From: Streptococcus pseudopneumoniae
GTDB lineage: Bacteria; Bacillota; Bacilli; Lactobacillales; Streptococcaceae
Reading direction: 5' to 3'
Assembly: GCF_001070715.1 (NCBI RefSeq)
Contig: NZ_JVRR01000075.1
Span: 1-47,506 of the forward strand
DNA length: 47,506 nt
This document shows positions 8,874-19,219 of this stretch, in pieces. How positions within the stretch are numbered: position 1 is the first letter of the stretch; every line of letters starts with the position of its first letter. The notes beneath the pieces are model-generated. The model saw only the letters and a list, made by a program, of their open reading frames with translations, was not told the origin of the DNA and ran no database searches. A program made the translations under genes and the position numbers.

Positions 8874-11270
8874 TTATAAAAATTGCTGTGGCTCATGGTC
8901 AATGCTGAGACGGAGCTCACTATTTTCCCGTTCTTGAGTCAAGGCCAAGACCTGGTTGAGAGTCGGCCCCAGCTCATCTTCTAAACGGTATTTAATTAAA
9001 ATCTGGTAATGGTAGAGGTTGTGGGTACGAGCGATGGGCTTGGGCGTCGGCCCAAGGATGTTACTGGTTTCTGACAAACCTGACCGCAAAATGTTCATGA
9101 CTTCATAGGCACGTTTGACCACCTCTTCTTCTTTCTTGTGAGAAAGGGTAATGCCAATGGTGAAATAGTAAGGCGGATAACCTAGTTGTCGTCTAATACC
9201 CATTTCATAGGCATAAAAGCCTTCGTAGTCCTGATCCTTGGCAAATCGGATAGCGTAGTGCTGAGGATTGTAAGACTGAATCAAGACCTGCCCAGCTTTT
9301 TCAGCACGTCCTGCCCGACCTGCCACCTGAGTCAAAAGCTGGAAGGTTCTCTCCGAAGAACGGAAATCAGGCAGATTCAAAGCTGTATCGGCATTGAGAA
9401 CACCGACCAAAGTTACATTGGGAAAATCCAATCCCTTAGCAATCATCTGTGTACCAAGCAATATGTCCGCTTCTCCTCGCCCAAACTGGTCAAGCAGATC
9501 TTGGTGACTACCTTTCTTACGAGTCGTGTCCACATCCATCCGCAAAATGCGGGCCTGGGGAAAGAGTTCTGCTAGCTCGTCATAAGCCTTCTGTGTCCCC
9601 GTCCCATAGTAACGAATACTGCGACTCTTACAGTTAGGACAGACCTGAGGAATGTCCTTCGAAAAACCACAATAATGGCAATTCATGGTCTTGGTATCCA
9701 TGTGCAAAGTCAGGGAAATGTCACAGTTGGGACAAGTATCCACAGTTCCACACTCCCGACACATGACAAAGCTAGAATAGCCACGACGATTGAGCATGAG
9801 AACCACCTGCTCTTTTTTAGACAGACGGTCCTGAATAGCTTCTAACAAAGGGGGCGTAAAGTTTGACGTCTCATTTTGTCCGATATAGTCCCGAAAGTCA
9901 ATCACTTGAACCTCAGGGATCCTAGCTAAAGGATTGGCACGTTGGGTCAGACGTAAGTGTTGATAGACACCTTTGCCAGCACGAGCACGACTTTCCAGAC
10001 TAGGAGTTGCAGACCCAAGCACCAGAGCCGCTTGATTATACTGAGCCCGTAAAATAGCAACCTCTCTGGCATGGTAACGGGGATTACTGTCCTGCTTATA
10101 AGTCGCTTCATGCTCTTCATCGATAATCATAACACCTAGATTTTTCAGAGGAGCAAAGATGGCTGATCTAGCACCCACAACAACTTGAGCGTCTCCACGC
10201 TCCACCTTGCGCCATTCATCATACTTTTCACCATTGGACAGGCCTGAGTGAAGAATGGCCACTTTCTCACCAAATCGAGCAATAAAACGCTCCGTCATTT
10301 GTGGGGTCAAGGAAATCTCAGGCACCAGCAAAATAGCTGTCTTGCCCTTGTCCAAGGCCCCTTGGATAATCTGCAAATAAACCTCGGTCTTCCCACTTCC
10401 TGTAATCCCTTGAAGGAGGAAGGGAGGCTGATGACTGCCAATCGCACTGACAACCGCATCACGCGCCTGTCTTTGCTCTGGATTCAATTCCAAAGGCTGA
10501 CTTGCTTCAATCCCTTCAAAATAAGCAGCTGAGCGTTGCACTTCCTTTTGGATCATGGTCACAGCACCTTGTTCCACAAAGAAGTTTACTTGCTCCCGCG
10601 AGTAGGACTCTAACAAACTAGCCAAGGAAGCACTCTCCGGATGAGACAGCAAATAGTCTCTCAGTTCCAACTTTTTCTTGGCACGCGCAGATATTTCAAC
10701 CTCTTCTAATTGAGCAAGATTCACCTCATACCAAGACTGGGTCTTAACCTTCTTTTGATCAATTGCCTGGTATTCCAGACCAAGCAAGCCTTTTCTAGTC
10801 AAACGCATCATTTCAGCTTGCTTACCTAAATCTAGAGAAGAAAAGGCTAGCGAATTTTCTGAACCAAACAGACGATCTCGGTCTTCCTGACTCAGACCTT
10901 CCTTAGGATAGAGAATTTTGTCATAGCTGGAGTTCAGAAACCCTGGTAACATAGCCTTGAGGATGGAGATCTTGTAGGAGAAGACAGATTTACGTAACTC
11001 CTCAGCCAACCAGAGTTGTTCTTGCGTGAGAACAGGAGAAAAATCCAGTACCTCGGCAATATCTTTTAAATCTTGACTTCCCCCTTCTTCATCCACTTGA
11101 GACTTCAAACCAAGAACAATCCCTTGAATCAGGCGATTGCCCTTACCAAAAGGCACATGAACCCGCATCCCAACTTCCAGCATTCCCTCAAACTCCTCAG
11201 GAATCCTGTAACTATAGGGCTGGTCCGTCTGCATCAAAGGCACATCTACAATAATCTTGGCTATGGTCAT
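8874..11270 (-). CDS. priA: Primosomal replication restart helicase PriA
   Basis: PriA recognises stalled forks and loads the replicative helicase. The 798-residue protein has the N-terminal DNA-binding part, a superfamily 2 helicase core with Walker A GITGSGKT (288-295) and DEEH box (384-387), and two zinc-binding clusters (CRECGTVDTCPNC, then CHYCGF...CPNC). Motif VI residues (QVAGRAGR) are present. A strong AGGAGGTGAG ribosome-binding site precedes the ATG. It lies 65 bases after rpoZ, behind a hairpin that may partly terminate transcription. Confidence 0.96.
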   Translation of the reverse strand: MTIAKIIVDVPLMQTDQPYSYRIPEEFEGMLEVGMRVHVPFGKGNRLIQGIVLGLKSQVDEEGGSQDLKDIAEVLDFSPVLTQEQLWLAEELRKSVFSYKISILKAMLPGFLNSSYDKILYPKEGLSQEDRDRLFGSENSLAFSSLDLGKQAEMMRLTRKGLLGLEYQAIDQKKVKTQSWYEVNLAQLEEVEISARAKKKLELRDYLLSHPESASLASLLESYSREQVNFFVEQGAVTMIQKEVQRSAAYFEGIEASQPLELNPEQRQARDAVVSAIGSHQPPFLLQGITGSGKTEVYLQIIQGALDKGKTAILLVPEISLTPQMTERFIARFGEKVAILHSGLSNGEKYDEWRKVERGDAQVVVGARSAIFAPLKNLGVMIIDEEHEATYKQDSNPRYHAREVAILRAQYNQAALVLGSATPSLESRARAGKGVYQHLRLTQRANPLARIPEVQVIDFRDYIGQNETSNFTPPLLEAIQDRLSKKEQVVLMLNRRGYSSFVMCRECGTVDTCPNCDISLTLHMDTKTMNCHYCGFSKDIPQVCPNCKSRSIRYYGTGTQKAYDELAELFPQARILRMDVDTTRKKGSHQDLLDQFGRGEADILLGTQMIAKGLDFPNVTLVGVLNADTALNLPDFRSSERTFQLLTQVAGRAGRAEKAGQVLIQSYNPQHYAIRFAKDQDYEGFYAYEMGIRRQLGYPPYYFTIGITLSHKKEEEVVKRAYEVMNILRSGLSETSNILGPTPKPIARTHNLYHYQILIKYRLEDELGPTLNQVLALTQERENSELRLSIDHEPQQFL

Positions 11271-11307
11271 CTTCTCACCTCCTCCTTGTCAGTACATTCT
11301 TGCAATA

Positions 11308-11337
11308 GAAAAAATAAGATTGAGTCCCCCCAACCTT
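11308..11337 (-). terminator. Hairpin overlapping the rpoZ stop, possible partial terminator
   Basis: On the minus strand AAGGTTG and CAATCTT (7 base pairs, one G-T) enclose an 8-base loop and are followed by ATTTTTT. The first arm overlaps the rpoZ stop codon. priA and the genes behind it may depend on read-through or on an internal promoter I could not identify with confidence. Confidence 0.5.
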
Positions 11338-11650
11338 AAATTTTTTCACCATCTTCTTTTTCTTTAGCGATTTGCTCTTTGATTTTCTTTTCTTCTTCTT
11401 CTTTGCGGCGTTTTTCTTCTTCGATACGGCGACGCACTGCTTCACGTTTTCCTTCTGGATCTGGGTGAATTGTAACGTTTCCTGATTCGATTTCTTCTAA
11501 AGCGCGAAGAGTTGATTTTTCAGATTTGAAACCTTGAGTTGCTGGCGCACCTGCTTCCAATTCGTGGGCACGTTTTGCTTCCAAGATTACGAGTGAATAT
11601 TTTGACGGAACCTTGTCGAGCAAGGTATCAATAGAGGGTTTTAACATCAT
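11336..11650 (-). CDS. rpoZ: DNA-directed RNA polymerase omega subunit
   Basis: Omega helps fold and assemble the beta-prime subunit of RNA polymerase. The N-terminal half carries the omega signature ([25 protein letters not shown]). The last 35 or so residues are a highly charged Arg/Lys/Glu helix typical of streptococcal omega subunits. The protein has 104 residues. It follows gmk by 24 bases, the normal gmk-rpoZ pair. Confidence 0.95.
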
Positions 11651-11674
11651 TTGCTTGTACCTATTTTCTAAATT

Positions 11675-12316
<642 letters not shown>

Positions 12317-12394
12317 TCAGTCTGTGAAATAACATTTCTCTAGAATAATGGTAAAAAGCCAGATTATCCTTTACAGTCTTTCTATCTAGTGTAA

Positions 12395-12421
12395 CAAAAA
12401 AGCAGTAATTTTTCAACTGCT
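12395..12421 (-). terminator. Terminator after rny
   Basis: On the minus strand AGCAGT and ACTGCT pair around a short loop and are followed by TTTTTT. It starts about ten bases past the rny stop, which separates rny from gmk transcription. Confidence 0.8.
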
Positions 12422-12430
12422 CTTTCTTAT

Positions 12431-14044
12431 TTATTTAGCATAATCTACTGCACGAAGTTCACGAATCACGGTTACCTTGATATTTCCTGGGTAATCGAGA
12501 TTGTTTTCAATTTTCTCACGAACTTTGTGAGCCAAAATTGTAACTTTGTCGTCCTTGATTTGGCCTGGATTGACCATGATACGGATTTCACGTCCTGCTT
12601 GAAGGGCAAAGCTAGTTTGTACTCCTTCAAAACCATTCGCAATTTCTTCCAAATCATGGAGACGCTTGATGTAGCTTTCAAGAGACTCACTACGAGCACC
12701 TGGACGGGCTGCACTCAAGGCATCTGCCGCAGCAACGATCACTGCAATGACGCTTTCAGGTTCTACATCGCCGTGGTGACTAGCAATCGTATTCACCACA
12801 ACTGGATGTTCCTTATACTTGCGAGCCAATTCCATACCGATTTCAACGTGGCTACCCTCAACCTCTCGGTCAATAGCTTTACCAATGTCGTGAAGGAATC
12901 CAGCACGACGGGCAAGAGCCGCATTTTCACCAAGTTCGCTCGCCATGATACCAGCCAACTTAGCAACCTCAATCGAATGACGCAAGACATTTTGTCCATA
13001 AGAAGTACGGAATTGCAAACGTCCCATGATTTTCATCAAGTCTGGATGAAGGTTCGGCGCACCAATCTCATAGGCTGCTGCCTCACCGTATTCACGGATC
13101 TTATTGTCAATCTCTTGACGGTTTTTCTCAACCAACTCTTCGATACGAGCTGGGTGGATACGACCATCCTTGAGCAACATTTCCATAGTCATACGGGCAA
13201 TTTCACGACGAATCGGATCAAATCCTGACAAGGTCACTACTTCTGGTGTATCGTCGATAATCACATCGACCCCTGTCAAACTTTCAAAGGTACGAATGTT
13301 ACGACCTTCACGACCAATAATGCGTCCCTTCATAGTATCATCTGGCAGATGAACTGTTGAGTTTGTTGACTCCGCTACATATTCACCAGCGATACGTTGC
13401 ATAGCTTGAACCAAGATGTCCTTGGCCATTTTGTCAGAACGTTCCTTAACCTCTTGCTCGGCTTCGCGAATGCGGCTGGCAATCTCCTTGGTCAAGTTTT
13501 CCTCTGTCTGTGCCAAGATAATATCTCGTGCTTCTGCCTGAGACAGAGCACCAATACGCTCTAACTCTGCTTCTTTTTGTCTTTCGACTTCCTCTAATTG
13601 CTCTTCACGCGCATCAAGGTTTTTCGCTCTATCAGAAATACTTTGTTCTTTTTGTTCAAGTGTTTGTTCTTTACTCGTCAAATTGTCGTCCTTACGGTCG
13701 AGGCTAGTAGCTCTCTCGGTCAAACGACTTTCGATTTGTTTGAGTTCTTGACGTTCTGATTTGAATTCAGCGTCCACTTCTTCACGGTATTTTCTGGCTT
13801 CTTCTTTGGCCTCCAATAGTGCTTCTTTTTTAAGAGACTTGCTTTCACGCTTGGCTTCATTAACAAGTAAATCTGCTTCACGCTCAGCTTGTCCACGTAA
13901 ATTAGTTGCTTCTTGTTCAGCATTTAAAAGCATCAACTCCGCAGCTTCCTGAGATGATTTCATCTTGGCTGAGATGCTGACATATCCAATGACTAAACCA
14001 ATGATGACGGCAAAAACAGCAATCGCAAGCGACATGATTTCCAT
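12431..14044 (-). CDS. rny: Ribonuclease Y
   Basis: RNase Y is a membrane-anchored endoribonuclease that initiates mRNA decay in Firmicutes. A membrane anchor occupies about residues 5-23, then a long charged coiled coil to about 200. A KH domain follows ([15 protein letters not shown]), then an HD domain with FLHDIGK as the metal site. At 537 residues it has full family length. GAGG seven bases before the first ATG supports that start. It is a single-gene unit with its own promoter and terminator. Confidence 0.96.
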   Translation of the reverse strand: MEIMSLAIAVFAVIIGLVIGYVSISAKMKSSQEAAELMLLNAEQEATNLRGQAEREADLLVNEAKRESKSLKKEALLEAKEEARKYREEVDAEFKSERQELKQIESRLTERATSLDRKDDNLTSKEQTLEQKEQSISDRAKNLDAREEQLEEVERQKEAELERIGALSQAEARDIILAQTEENLTKEIASRIREAEQEVKERSDKMAKDILVQAMQRIAGEYVAESTNSTVHLPDDTMKGRIIGREGRNIRTFESLTGVDVIIDDTPEVVTLSGFDPIRREIARMTMEMLLKDGRIHPARIEELVEKNRQEIDNKIREYGEAAAYEIGAPNLHPDLMKIMGRLQFRTSYGQNVLRHSIEVAKLAGIMASELGENAALARRAGFLHDIGKAIDREVEGSHVEIGMELARKYKEHPVVVNTIASHHGDVEPESVIAVIVAAADALSAARPGARSESLESYIKRLHDLEEIANGFEGVQTSFALQAGREIRIMVNPGQIKDDKVTILAHKVREKIENNLDYPGNIKVTVIRELRAVDYAK

Positions 14045-14092
14045 GTTTTTACCTCATTTTATTGTTATTCCGAATGACATACATTCTTTTAC

Positions 14093-14121
14093 ATTCTACC
14101 ATAAAAAAGTGATTTTCACAA
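14093..14121 (-). promoter_or_regulatory. Promoter of rny
   Basis: On the minus strand a -35 TTGTGA (14116-14121) is separated by 17 bases from an extended -10, TGG-TAGAAT (14093-14098). It lies about 50 bases upstream of the rny ATG. Confidence 0.65.
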
Positions 14122-14211
14122 ACCTAAAATAGAATATGTTTTGGGGAATTTGGAATGTATTTACTAAAATAAACTTGTTGTTTAGAAATAGTAGTTTAGT
14201 AGAGACTTGAG

Positions 14212-14234
14212 AAAAAGCCTACTTTTCAGTAGAC
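14212..14234 (-). terminator. Terminator downstream of yefM remnant
   Basis: On the minus strand GTCTACT and AGTAGGC (with one G-T pair) enclose GAAA and are followed by TTTTT. The same AGTCTACT stem is used by the terminator at 14621-14647 on the other side of yefM. The rest of 14045-14313 shows the rny promoter and no toxin gene. Confidence 0.75.
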
Positions 14235-14313
14235 TTCCTAGTAATCGTTAGAATGCAAGAAATTTGTTTCTAACAACAGCAAGATTTCACTCAGGTGTTC
14301 TCTGTAAATTAGA

Positions 14314-14514
14314 CTAGTGTCCTGCGCGAATTCGGGCCATTCCTCGTAAGATTTTGTCAGAAAGTTCCTTATTTTGAGCGATTCTCAGAGTTTCTTGAAT
14401 ACTGTTCCAGTCACTCTTAAAAAGGGGCACTATCAAAGCTTCAAGTTCATCATTTACCTTCTTCATGTAGTCTTTTAAATGATTTCGGAATGTTGAGTAA
14501 AGAACTGCTTCCAT
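14314..14514 (-). CDS. yefM: YefM-type antitoxin, internally shortened, without toxin gene
   Basis: The protein begins MEAVLYSTFRNHLKDYMKKV, the N-terminus typical of YefM (Phd/YefM family) antitoxins that repress their own operon and neutralise the YoeB mRNA endonuclease. The C-terminal half (DWNSIQETLRIAQNKELSDK) is also YefM-like. The central stretch, normally about 18 residues between the N-terminal fold and the WDSIQ-type segment, is missing, leaving 66 residues instead of about 84. I start at the ATG at 14514, with GAGG seven bases before it. The upstream ATG at 14553 overlaps the -10 box. No yoeB follows. The reading frame is intact, so it may still bind DNA. Confidence 0.75.
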   Translation of the reverse strand: MEAVLYSTFRNHLKDYMKKVNDELEALIVPLFKSDWNSIQETLRIAQNKELSDKILRGMARIRAGH

Positions 14515-14544
14515 AACCATACCTCGTTTTACCTCTTTTCCACT

Positions 14545-14586
14545 ATTATACACGAAAAGAAAGAAATTGTCGGGAACTTGTACAAG
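14545..14586 (-). promoter_or_regulatory. yefM promoter -10 and TGTACA palindromic operator
   Basis: TATAAT on the minus strand (14545-14550) lies about 30 bases before the yefM start. Upstream is the perfect palindrome CTTGTACAAG (14577-14586), with a TGTACA core. E. coli YefM-YoeB recognises palindromes built on the same TGTACA core, so this is a likely autoregulatory operator. Confidence 0.6.
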
Positions 14587-14620
14587 ATTTTCTTTTCTAT
14601 CTATTTATTCGTAAAAAATC

Positions 14621-14647
14621 TCAAAAAGTCTACTTCGCAGTAGACTT
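14621..14647 (-). terminator. Terminator after tmcAL
   Basis: Nine-base-pair arms AAGTCTACT and AGTAGACTT enclose a 4-base loop, followed by a T run on the minus strand. The first arm overlaps the tmcAL stop codon. It ends the long corA-to-tmcAL transcription unit. Confidence 0.8.
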
Positions 14648-15743
14648 AGTTTGTTTCTATTCTTATCGGCACTCTTCCAAAATTCTGCTCTGCTATACTT
14701 GGATTTCCTAGTTGGTAAATCTGGTCTGCCTTTTGAGTCATGACATCCCAAGGTTCTTTACCAATTCGGCTGACTAGATTGACCTGTCCTTTCAGAGACT
14801 TAAGGTGTTGTCTGCCTTTTTCAGTAAATCCAAGGACATGAATGGCTTCTGGCAAGTCACCTTCTCTAGCTTGCACCAAGATATAGGTCAAGAGGCGTCT
14901 GACACGCGCCTTAGTGTAACGTTTGGTGGCAACCGCCTCGATTAATTCTTCTACAGACTGTGCTGTTTTAATAGCTTCATTAATACGCACAGCCATTTCT
15001 TGATTGACCTGATAGATGGTGGTTAGGTCGGGATTTGACAAAATTTGATATCGGAGAAAGGGAAAATAGTCTTCCCAGCTCACCTTACTGGCCTGCTCAA
15101 ATAGGGCAATAGAAGGCATAAAGCGTTCTAAGAAATCTTGATCCTTCTGGTGCTGACGAAGAGCTGTCGCTGAAGCAAAGTCCACATCTTTATCCACAGA
15201 ATGGTAACCAGCCCCCTGACGCTGAATCGGATGCAGCCTGATATTTCGTCCTGCAACCGCCTTGGCATAAGCAAGAGCAAGGACATGATTGGGCGTATTG
15301 CCTGAAAAATCAAGACCTGCAAATTCCTTCCACATGGCTTGGGTTTTCTGGGGATAAGAGAGGGAATCAGGCAGATTTTCCACAAATTTCTCCATCTCAG
15401 CCCCCTGCTCTGTGTATAAGTCAGCGATTTTCTGGTAATCCAGAACTTCCTCCGTCCCAAAAGCCAGAGTATTAATGCCCAAGCGAGCCAAGATATCCAC
15501 AGCTCCTTGGCCAAAGAAATCTGCCGCCTGAACACTGACTAAAAAGGGCAATTCCACTACCAGATCCGCTCCATTTTCCAGCGCCATCTGGGCCCGTGTC
15601 CACTTGTCCACGATAGCAGGTTCCCCACGCTGCATGAAATTCCCAGACATAGCCACGATTTTTAGTCCCTCAGCCTGCTCCAGCAGGTATTTGTGGCCAT
15701 TATGAAAAGGATTGAACTCCGCGATAATACCTGTGATGGTCAT
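14646..15743 (-). CDS. tmcAL: tRNA(Met) cytidine acetate ligase (YlbM family)
   Basis: TmcAL uses ATP and acetate to make N4-acetylcytidine at the wobble base of elongator tRNA-Met. The N-terminal nucleotidyltransferase-like domain has [13 protein letters not shown] (5-17, with the HxGH-type nucleotide motif), then [18 protein letters not shown], both family signatures. The length is 365 residues. It is the last gene of the operon and begins nine bases after the methyltransferase stop. Confidence 0.88.
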   Translation of the reverse strand: MTITGIIAEFNPFHNGHKYLLEQAEGLKIVAMSGNFMQRGEPAIVDKWTRAQMALENGADLVVELPFLVSVQAADFFGQGAVDILARLGINTLAFGTEEVLDYQKIADLYTEQGAEMEKFVENLPDSLSYPQKTQAMWKEFAGLDFSGNTPNHVLALAYAKAVAGRNIRLHPIQRQGAGYHSVDKDVDFASATALRQHQKDQDFLERFMPSIALFEQASKVSWEDYFPFLRYQILSNPDLTTIYQVNQEMAVRINEAIKTAQSVEELIEAVATKRYTKARVRRLLTYILVQAREGDLPEAIHVLGFTEKGRQHLKSLKGQVNLVSRIGKEPWDVMTQKADQIYQLGNPSIAEQNFGRVPIRIETN

Positions 15744-15752
15744 GGTAATCTC

Positions 15753-16493
15753 CTACTTCTGTGCCACAAAAAACCAACGAGTACTTGTTTCTGTTGGCTC
15801 TTTGTCTTCAAAGTCCGCAAAGAGTTTGAAGGACTTGAATCCAGCCTGTTCCAGCAAGACATCATAGGTCAAGACTTCATAGGTCCGCTCCTCATGCACT
15901 TCATCGTGACGACTAAAGGAACCGTCCGCTTCCTTGATAAAGAAGGTCAGCTCATGCACGATGGAGTGAGGCGCCGCATCCTCGTAGGTATCCCAGAGCA
16001 TGGCGAAGTCTTCTGCATTTTCATGGTAAGAATAGCCTGGAAAAACCTCATCAGTCTGGTAGGTTGAATGCACATCAAAGATGAAAACTCCGTCTTCATT
16101 AAGAGCATTATAGACTTCCTTAAAGACGTCTCCTACTTCCACCTCATCCTGCATGTAGCAGATTGAGTCCGAATAACACGTAACAAAGTCATATTTACCT
16201 GCTTTAGACAAATCCAGCATATTGCCTTCAATAAAATCAATCTTTTGCTTGGCTGAAGCCGCTCTCTTCTCAGCAATTTTCAACATATCCCCACTCAAGT
16301 CAAGTCCAGTCACATCAAAACCAGCCTGAGAGAATCGCACCGATTGAATTCCTGTTCCACAAGCCAATTCCAAGAGTTTCTTTCTCTCCTTAGTTTTTGG
16401 CAAATGACGCAGAGAAAAATCAGTCCATTTGTCGTATAAACTGTCATCCATGACCGCATCATAGACCGCCGCAAAAGTTTCATAAGTTGCCAT
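15753..16493 (-). CDS. Class I SAM-dependent methyltransferase, substrate unknown
   Basis: This Rossmann-fold methyltransferase has the SAM-binding motif LLELACGTGIQS and the acidic strand end GLDLSGDML. The substrate cannot be read from the sequence. I start at MATYETFAAVYDAV (246 residues). A nearby ATG six bases earlier (MIMATYE) is ten bases from a GGAGG and is equally possible. The more distal ATG at 16529 has no good ribosome-binding site. It lies between rsfS and tmcAL, a conserved neighbourhood in streptococci. A terminator-like hairpin separates it from rsfS. Confidence 0.8.
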   Translation of the reverse strand: MATYETFAAVYDAVMDDSLYDKWTDFSLRHLPKTKERKKLLELACGTGIQSVRFSQAGFDVTGLDLSGDMLKIAEKRAASAKQKIDFIEGNMLDLSKAGKYDFVTCYSDSICYMQDEVEVGDVFKEVYNALNEDGVFIFDVHSTYQTDEVFPGYSYHENAEDFAMLWDTYEDAAPHSIVHELTFFIKEADGSFSRHDEVHEERTYEVLTYDVLLEQAGFKSFKLFADFEDKEPTETSTRWFFVAQK

Positions 16494-16574
16494 AATCATG
16501 ATACCAAGAGCCTCCATGGCAAACACCACTAGCCCTATACCTTTCTATCAATTTTCTTCTAAAATAAGCAAAGA

Positions 16575-16598
16575 AACCCAGTTGACTACAACTGAGTT
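16575..16598 (-). terminator. Terminator-like hairpin after rsfS
   Basis: On the minus strand AACTCAGTTG and CAACTGGGTT (one G-T pair) enclose a 4-base loop, followed by a broken T-rich stretch (TCTTTGCTTATTTT). The weak U tract suggests partial termination. Confidence 0.55.
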
Positions 16599-16604
16599 CA
16601 TCTT

Positions 16605-16958
<354 letters not shown>

Positions 16959-16970
16959 TTAGTCCTCTTT

Positions 16971-17471
16971 TTAAAAAATATGTTTGTAATCTAGGACATC
17001 TACAAAGCGCTCCTCCCAAATGTCCTCATAAAATTCATTTATCGTTTCTGCTGGAATGTCATCCCCATCAAACGTTGTGCAAGTTCCTTCTGGAATAATA
17101 AGCTGATAGCCATATTCAAAGGCAACCTTGACAGAGGTATCCACACAATATTCTGTCTGCATACCACATAAAACTAACTTTTCAACCCCCTGTTTATCCA
17201 AGTATTCTTTTAAGCCAGTTTCTTTGAAAATACTGTTATACTTCTTCTGAAAGACCTTTTCATCAGGTTTTCGATTTAAAAGCGCAGATAACTGCCAATC
17301 TTCTGATGTTTGAGCTTCAGCGTTCTCAATATGTTGAACATAAATAATTTCGATATTCTTGCTTCTAGCCTGGTTTTGTAAATAAGAAATTTTTTCCAAT
17401 AGATTTTTTGTCTGGAACCCAGTTTCCACTAAAATATTCTGAACATCAATGATTATAAAAGCCGTCTTCAT
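16971..17471 (-). CDS. Isochorismatase-family cysteine hydrolase
   Basis: The 166-residue protein has the isochorismatase/nicotinamidase fold. The proposed triad Asp9 (IIIDVQN), Lys77 (FQKKYNS) and Cys109 (CGMQTEYCVDTS) is present. The typical nicotinamidase metal-binding His pattern is not evident, so deamidation of nicotinamide is not established despite proximity to nadD. It starts directly after the yqeK stop and is translated in the same operon. The substrate is unknown. Confidence 0.8.
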   Translation of the reverse strand: MKTAFIIIDVQNILVETGFQTKNLLEKISYLQNQARSKNIEIIYVQHIENAEAQTSEDWQLSALLNRKPDEKVFQKKYNSIFKETGLKEYLDKQGVEKLVLCGMQTEYCVDTSVKVAFEYGYQLIIPEGTCTTFDGDDIPAETINEFYEDIWEERFVDVLDYKHIF

Positions 17472-18065
17472 TTAGTCCTCTTTCAAATAGTGCACAAAGG
17501 CGTTATAGGTTTCAAGGGTTTGGGGATAGATAGGGAATCTCTGATGAGCTAGATGCTCCACGGTACGAGCTGTTTCGTAGGCCACTGCCTTATTGAGCGA
17601 TAGCTCAGCAATCTCACGTGCCACATCTACTCCAGGAAAGGCTCGATTATGCTCGATATAGTCTGCGACGTAGATGACTTTATCTAGGTCTGTCATCTGG
17701 TCAGCACCGACTGTATGGATTTCAATAGCTCGCAGGATTTCAGAGTCTTGCAAATTCAAATCTTCCTGAATCTTGTAAATTCCGACCATACCATGCCAGA
17801 CATTATTGCCCCAGTTTTTGAGGTCAGGGTCTAGCTGATAACGGTCAATCAAATCCAAAAATTCCTGATCTGACAGCTTTTTAGCGTAGTCATGAAGAAG
17901 GCCTGCTAATCCTGCTTTCTCAGTATCCACACCGAATCGCTGGGCCAGTTCTATGGCTGCACGCTCCACACCCAAGCAATGGGTTAAACGTTTTTCAGGT
18001 AGAAGCTCTGCCATTTTTTCCAACAAAGTCTCACGGGAACAGTTGATATAGTCTTGATAGGCCAT
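17472..18065 (-). CDS. yqeK: HD-domain phosphohydrolase YqeK (diadenosine tetraphosphatase)
   Basis: YqeK proteins hydrolyse Ap4A symmetrically to two ADP in several Firmicutes. The HD domain is visible: His29 in [10 protein letters not shown], the LLHDYAK metal pair His58-Asp59, then GMVGIY and the terminal aspartate region YVADYIE. The length is 197 residues. The start codon overlaps the nadD stop (TGATG), so the two are coupled. Confidence 0.93.
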   Translation of the reverse strand: MAYQDYINCSRETLLEKMAELLPEKRLTHCLGVERAAIELAQRFGVDTEKAGLAGLLHDYAKKLSDQEFLDLIDRYQLDPDLKNWGNNVWHGMVGIYKIQEDLNLQDSEILRAIEIHTVGADQMTDLDKVIYVADYIEHNRAFPGVDVAREIAELSLNKAVAYETARTVEHLAHQRFPIYPQTLETYNAFVHYLKED

Positions 18066-18694
18066 CAGTAGAGCCCCTCCTTCTCGATGTAGTCCAGCAC
18101 AGGCTGAGGTAGGAGAAAGTTGGGTTTCCGACCTTGAGCAATGAAGTCACGCACCATGCTGGATGAGATATCCATGAGAGGCACATCCACCCAGATAACG
18201 GGATAGGAAGTCCCTGCCTTGTAGCGTGGGCGTTGAACCCCCACAAACTGAACCATATCAACCAGTTCATCAATTCGGTACCACTTAGGTAGATAGTCCA
18301 CCATGTCGGCACCGATGATAAAGTAATAATCCGTATCTGGATTCTTCTCTGTTAAAATCTTCATGGTGTCGTAGGTATAGGAAATGCCCTTGCGCTCCAA
18401 CTCAATAGTTTCAATGTCCAGACCTTCAATCCCCTCAATCGCCAATTCAAGCATCTTGAGACGATGGTGTTCAGGGATGGTTTCCTTTTTATCTACGTGA
18501 GGAGGTTGGTATTCAGGCATGAGCAGAACCTGATCCAATCCCAACTGTTGGCGTACTTGGTCCGCAACGATCAGATGGGCATTGTGAACAGGGTTAAAAT
18601 TCCCCCCTAAAATCCCGACTTGCTTGCGTTTTTTCTCCTTGATTTCTGGCTCCAACTCTACCTTGGTAAAGGGAGTCAATAGTTCGATTGCCAT
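18065..18694 (-). CDS. nadD: Nicotinate-nucleotide adenylyltransferase
   Basis: NadD joins ATP and nicotinate mononucleotide to make deamido-NAD. The nucleotidyltransferase motif [14 protein letters not shown] (27-40) and the C-terminal [10 protein letters not shown] signature are present. About 26 residues precede the catalytic fold, a charged extension also seen in other streptococcal NadD proteins. The length is 209 residues. It is coupled to yqeK. Confidence 0.95.
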   Translation of the reverse strand: MAIELLTPFTKVELEPEIKEKKRKQVGILGGNFNPVHNAHLIVADQVRQQLGLDQVLLMPEYQPPHVDKKETIPEHHRLKMLELAIEGIEGLDIETIELERKGISYTYDTMKILTEKNPDTDYYFIIGADMVDYLPKWYRIDELVDMVQFVGVQRPRYKAGTSYPVIWVDVPLMDISSSMVRDFIAQGRKPNFLLPQPVLDYIEKEGLY

Positions 18695-18744
18695 AGGCTA
18701 GTCTCCTTTATTTCTCTGTAAAAACAGTTATTTGGAGTAGTTTT

Positions 18745-19056
18745 TTAGATTTCTTTGACTTTTTTAGAAATCTTGCGATTTTCTTTCTTGCTAGATTGTT
18801 TAAACAAAATCAAGATGCGTCCGATTTTTTGGACAGTATCCACACCGATTTCTTCTTCCAAAATTTCAGCTACTTCGTGGATGTTTTCATCTGTGTTTTG
18901 CAAGAGCGTTACTTTAATCAATTCGCGGGCGTCAAGAGCCTGACGGACACTGGTTTTGATTTGGTCGTTCAGTCCATTTTTCCCGATTTGGATGATGGGT
19001 TTAAGAGTGTGTGCCTGGCTGTTGAGGAAGGCACGTTGTTTTGATGTTAATGACAT
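18745..19056 (-). CDS. yhbY: RNA-binding protein YhbY (CRM domain)
   Basis: This small CRM-domain protein is associated with large-subunit assembly. It starts MSLTSKQRAFLNSQAHTLKP and contains the conserved QIGKNGL loop, the CRM equivalent of the GxxG RNA-binding loop. A Lys-rich tail ends the 103 residues. It lies between yqeH and nadD and is preceded by an unusual 204-base spacer with four hairpins. Confidence 0.93.
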   Translation of the reverse strand: MSLTSKQRAFLNSQAHTLKPIIQIGKNGLNDQIKTSVRQALDARELIKVTLLQNTDENIHEVAEILEEEIGVDTVQKIGRILILFKQSSKKENRKISKKVKEI

Positions 19057-19102
19057 AATTTCTTTAAAAGAGTTTCTTTTTATACTTTTCTGAAGTGGTG
19101 AC

Positions 19103-19219
19103 GGACGTCAGCAAAGTCCTTCGGACTTTCATGACTAAAATTTGAGCCTAAGGTCTCAAATTTTCCGCAGTTGGTACAATCACTTGTACCAACTGACACC
19201 ACAGCGAAAAGTATTCGCT
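19103..19219 (-). ncRNA. Four-hairpin intergenic element between yqeH and yhbY
   Basis: Four inverted repeats follow one another. They are AAAGTCC/GGACTTT (19113-19129), AAAATTTGAG/CTCAAATTTT with an 8-base loop (19137-19164), CAGTTGGTACAA/TTGTACCAACTG with a 4-base loop (19168-19195), and AGCGAA/TTCGCT (19203-19219). None has a U tract in the operon's direction, so they are not ordinary terminators. The element could be a structured leader or processing site, or a copy of a dispersed streptococcal repeat. The sequence alone does not decide. Confidence 0.5.

Noticed and set aside
12527..13228. 233-codon plus-strand open frame opposite rny
   Set aside because: It is antisense to the KH-HD region of RNase Y, has low-complexity composition typical of a reverse-strand shadow, and has no promoter or ribosome-binding site.
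19103..19219. Hairpin run considered as a terminator or T-box/riboswitch
   Set aside because: No U tract follows the stems in the operon direction, and no T-box specifier or conserved riboswitch core was recognisable.
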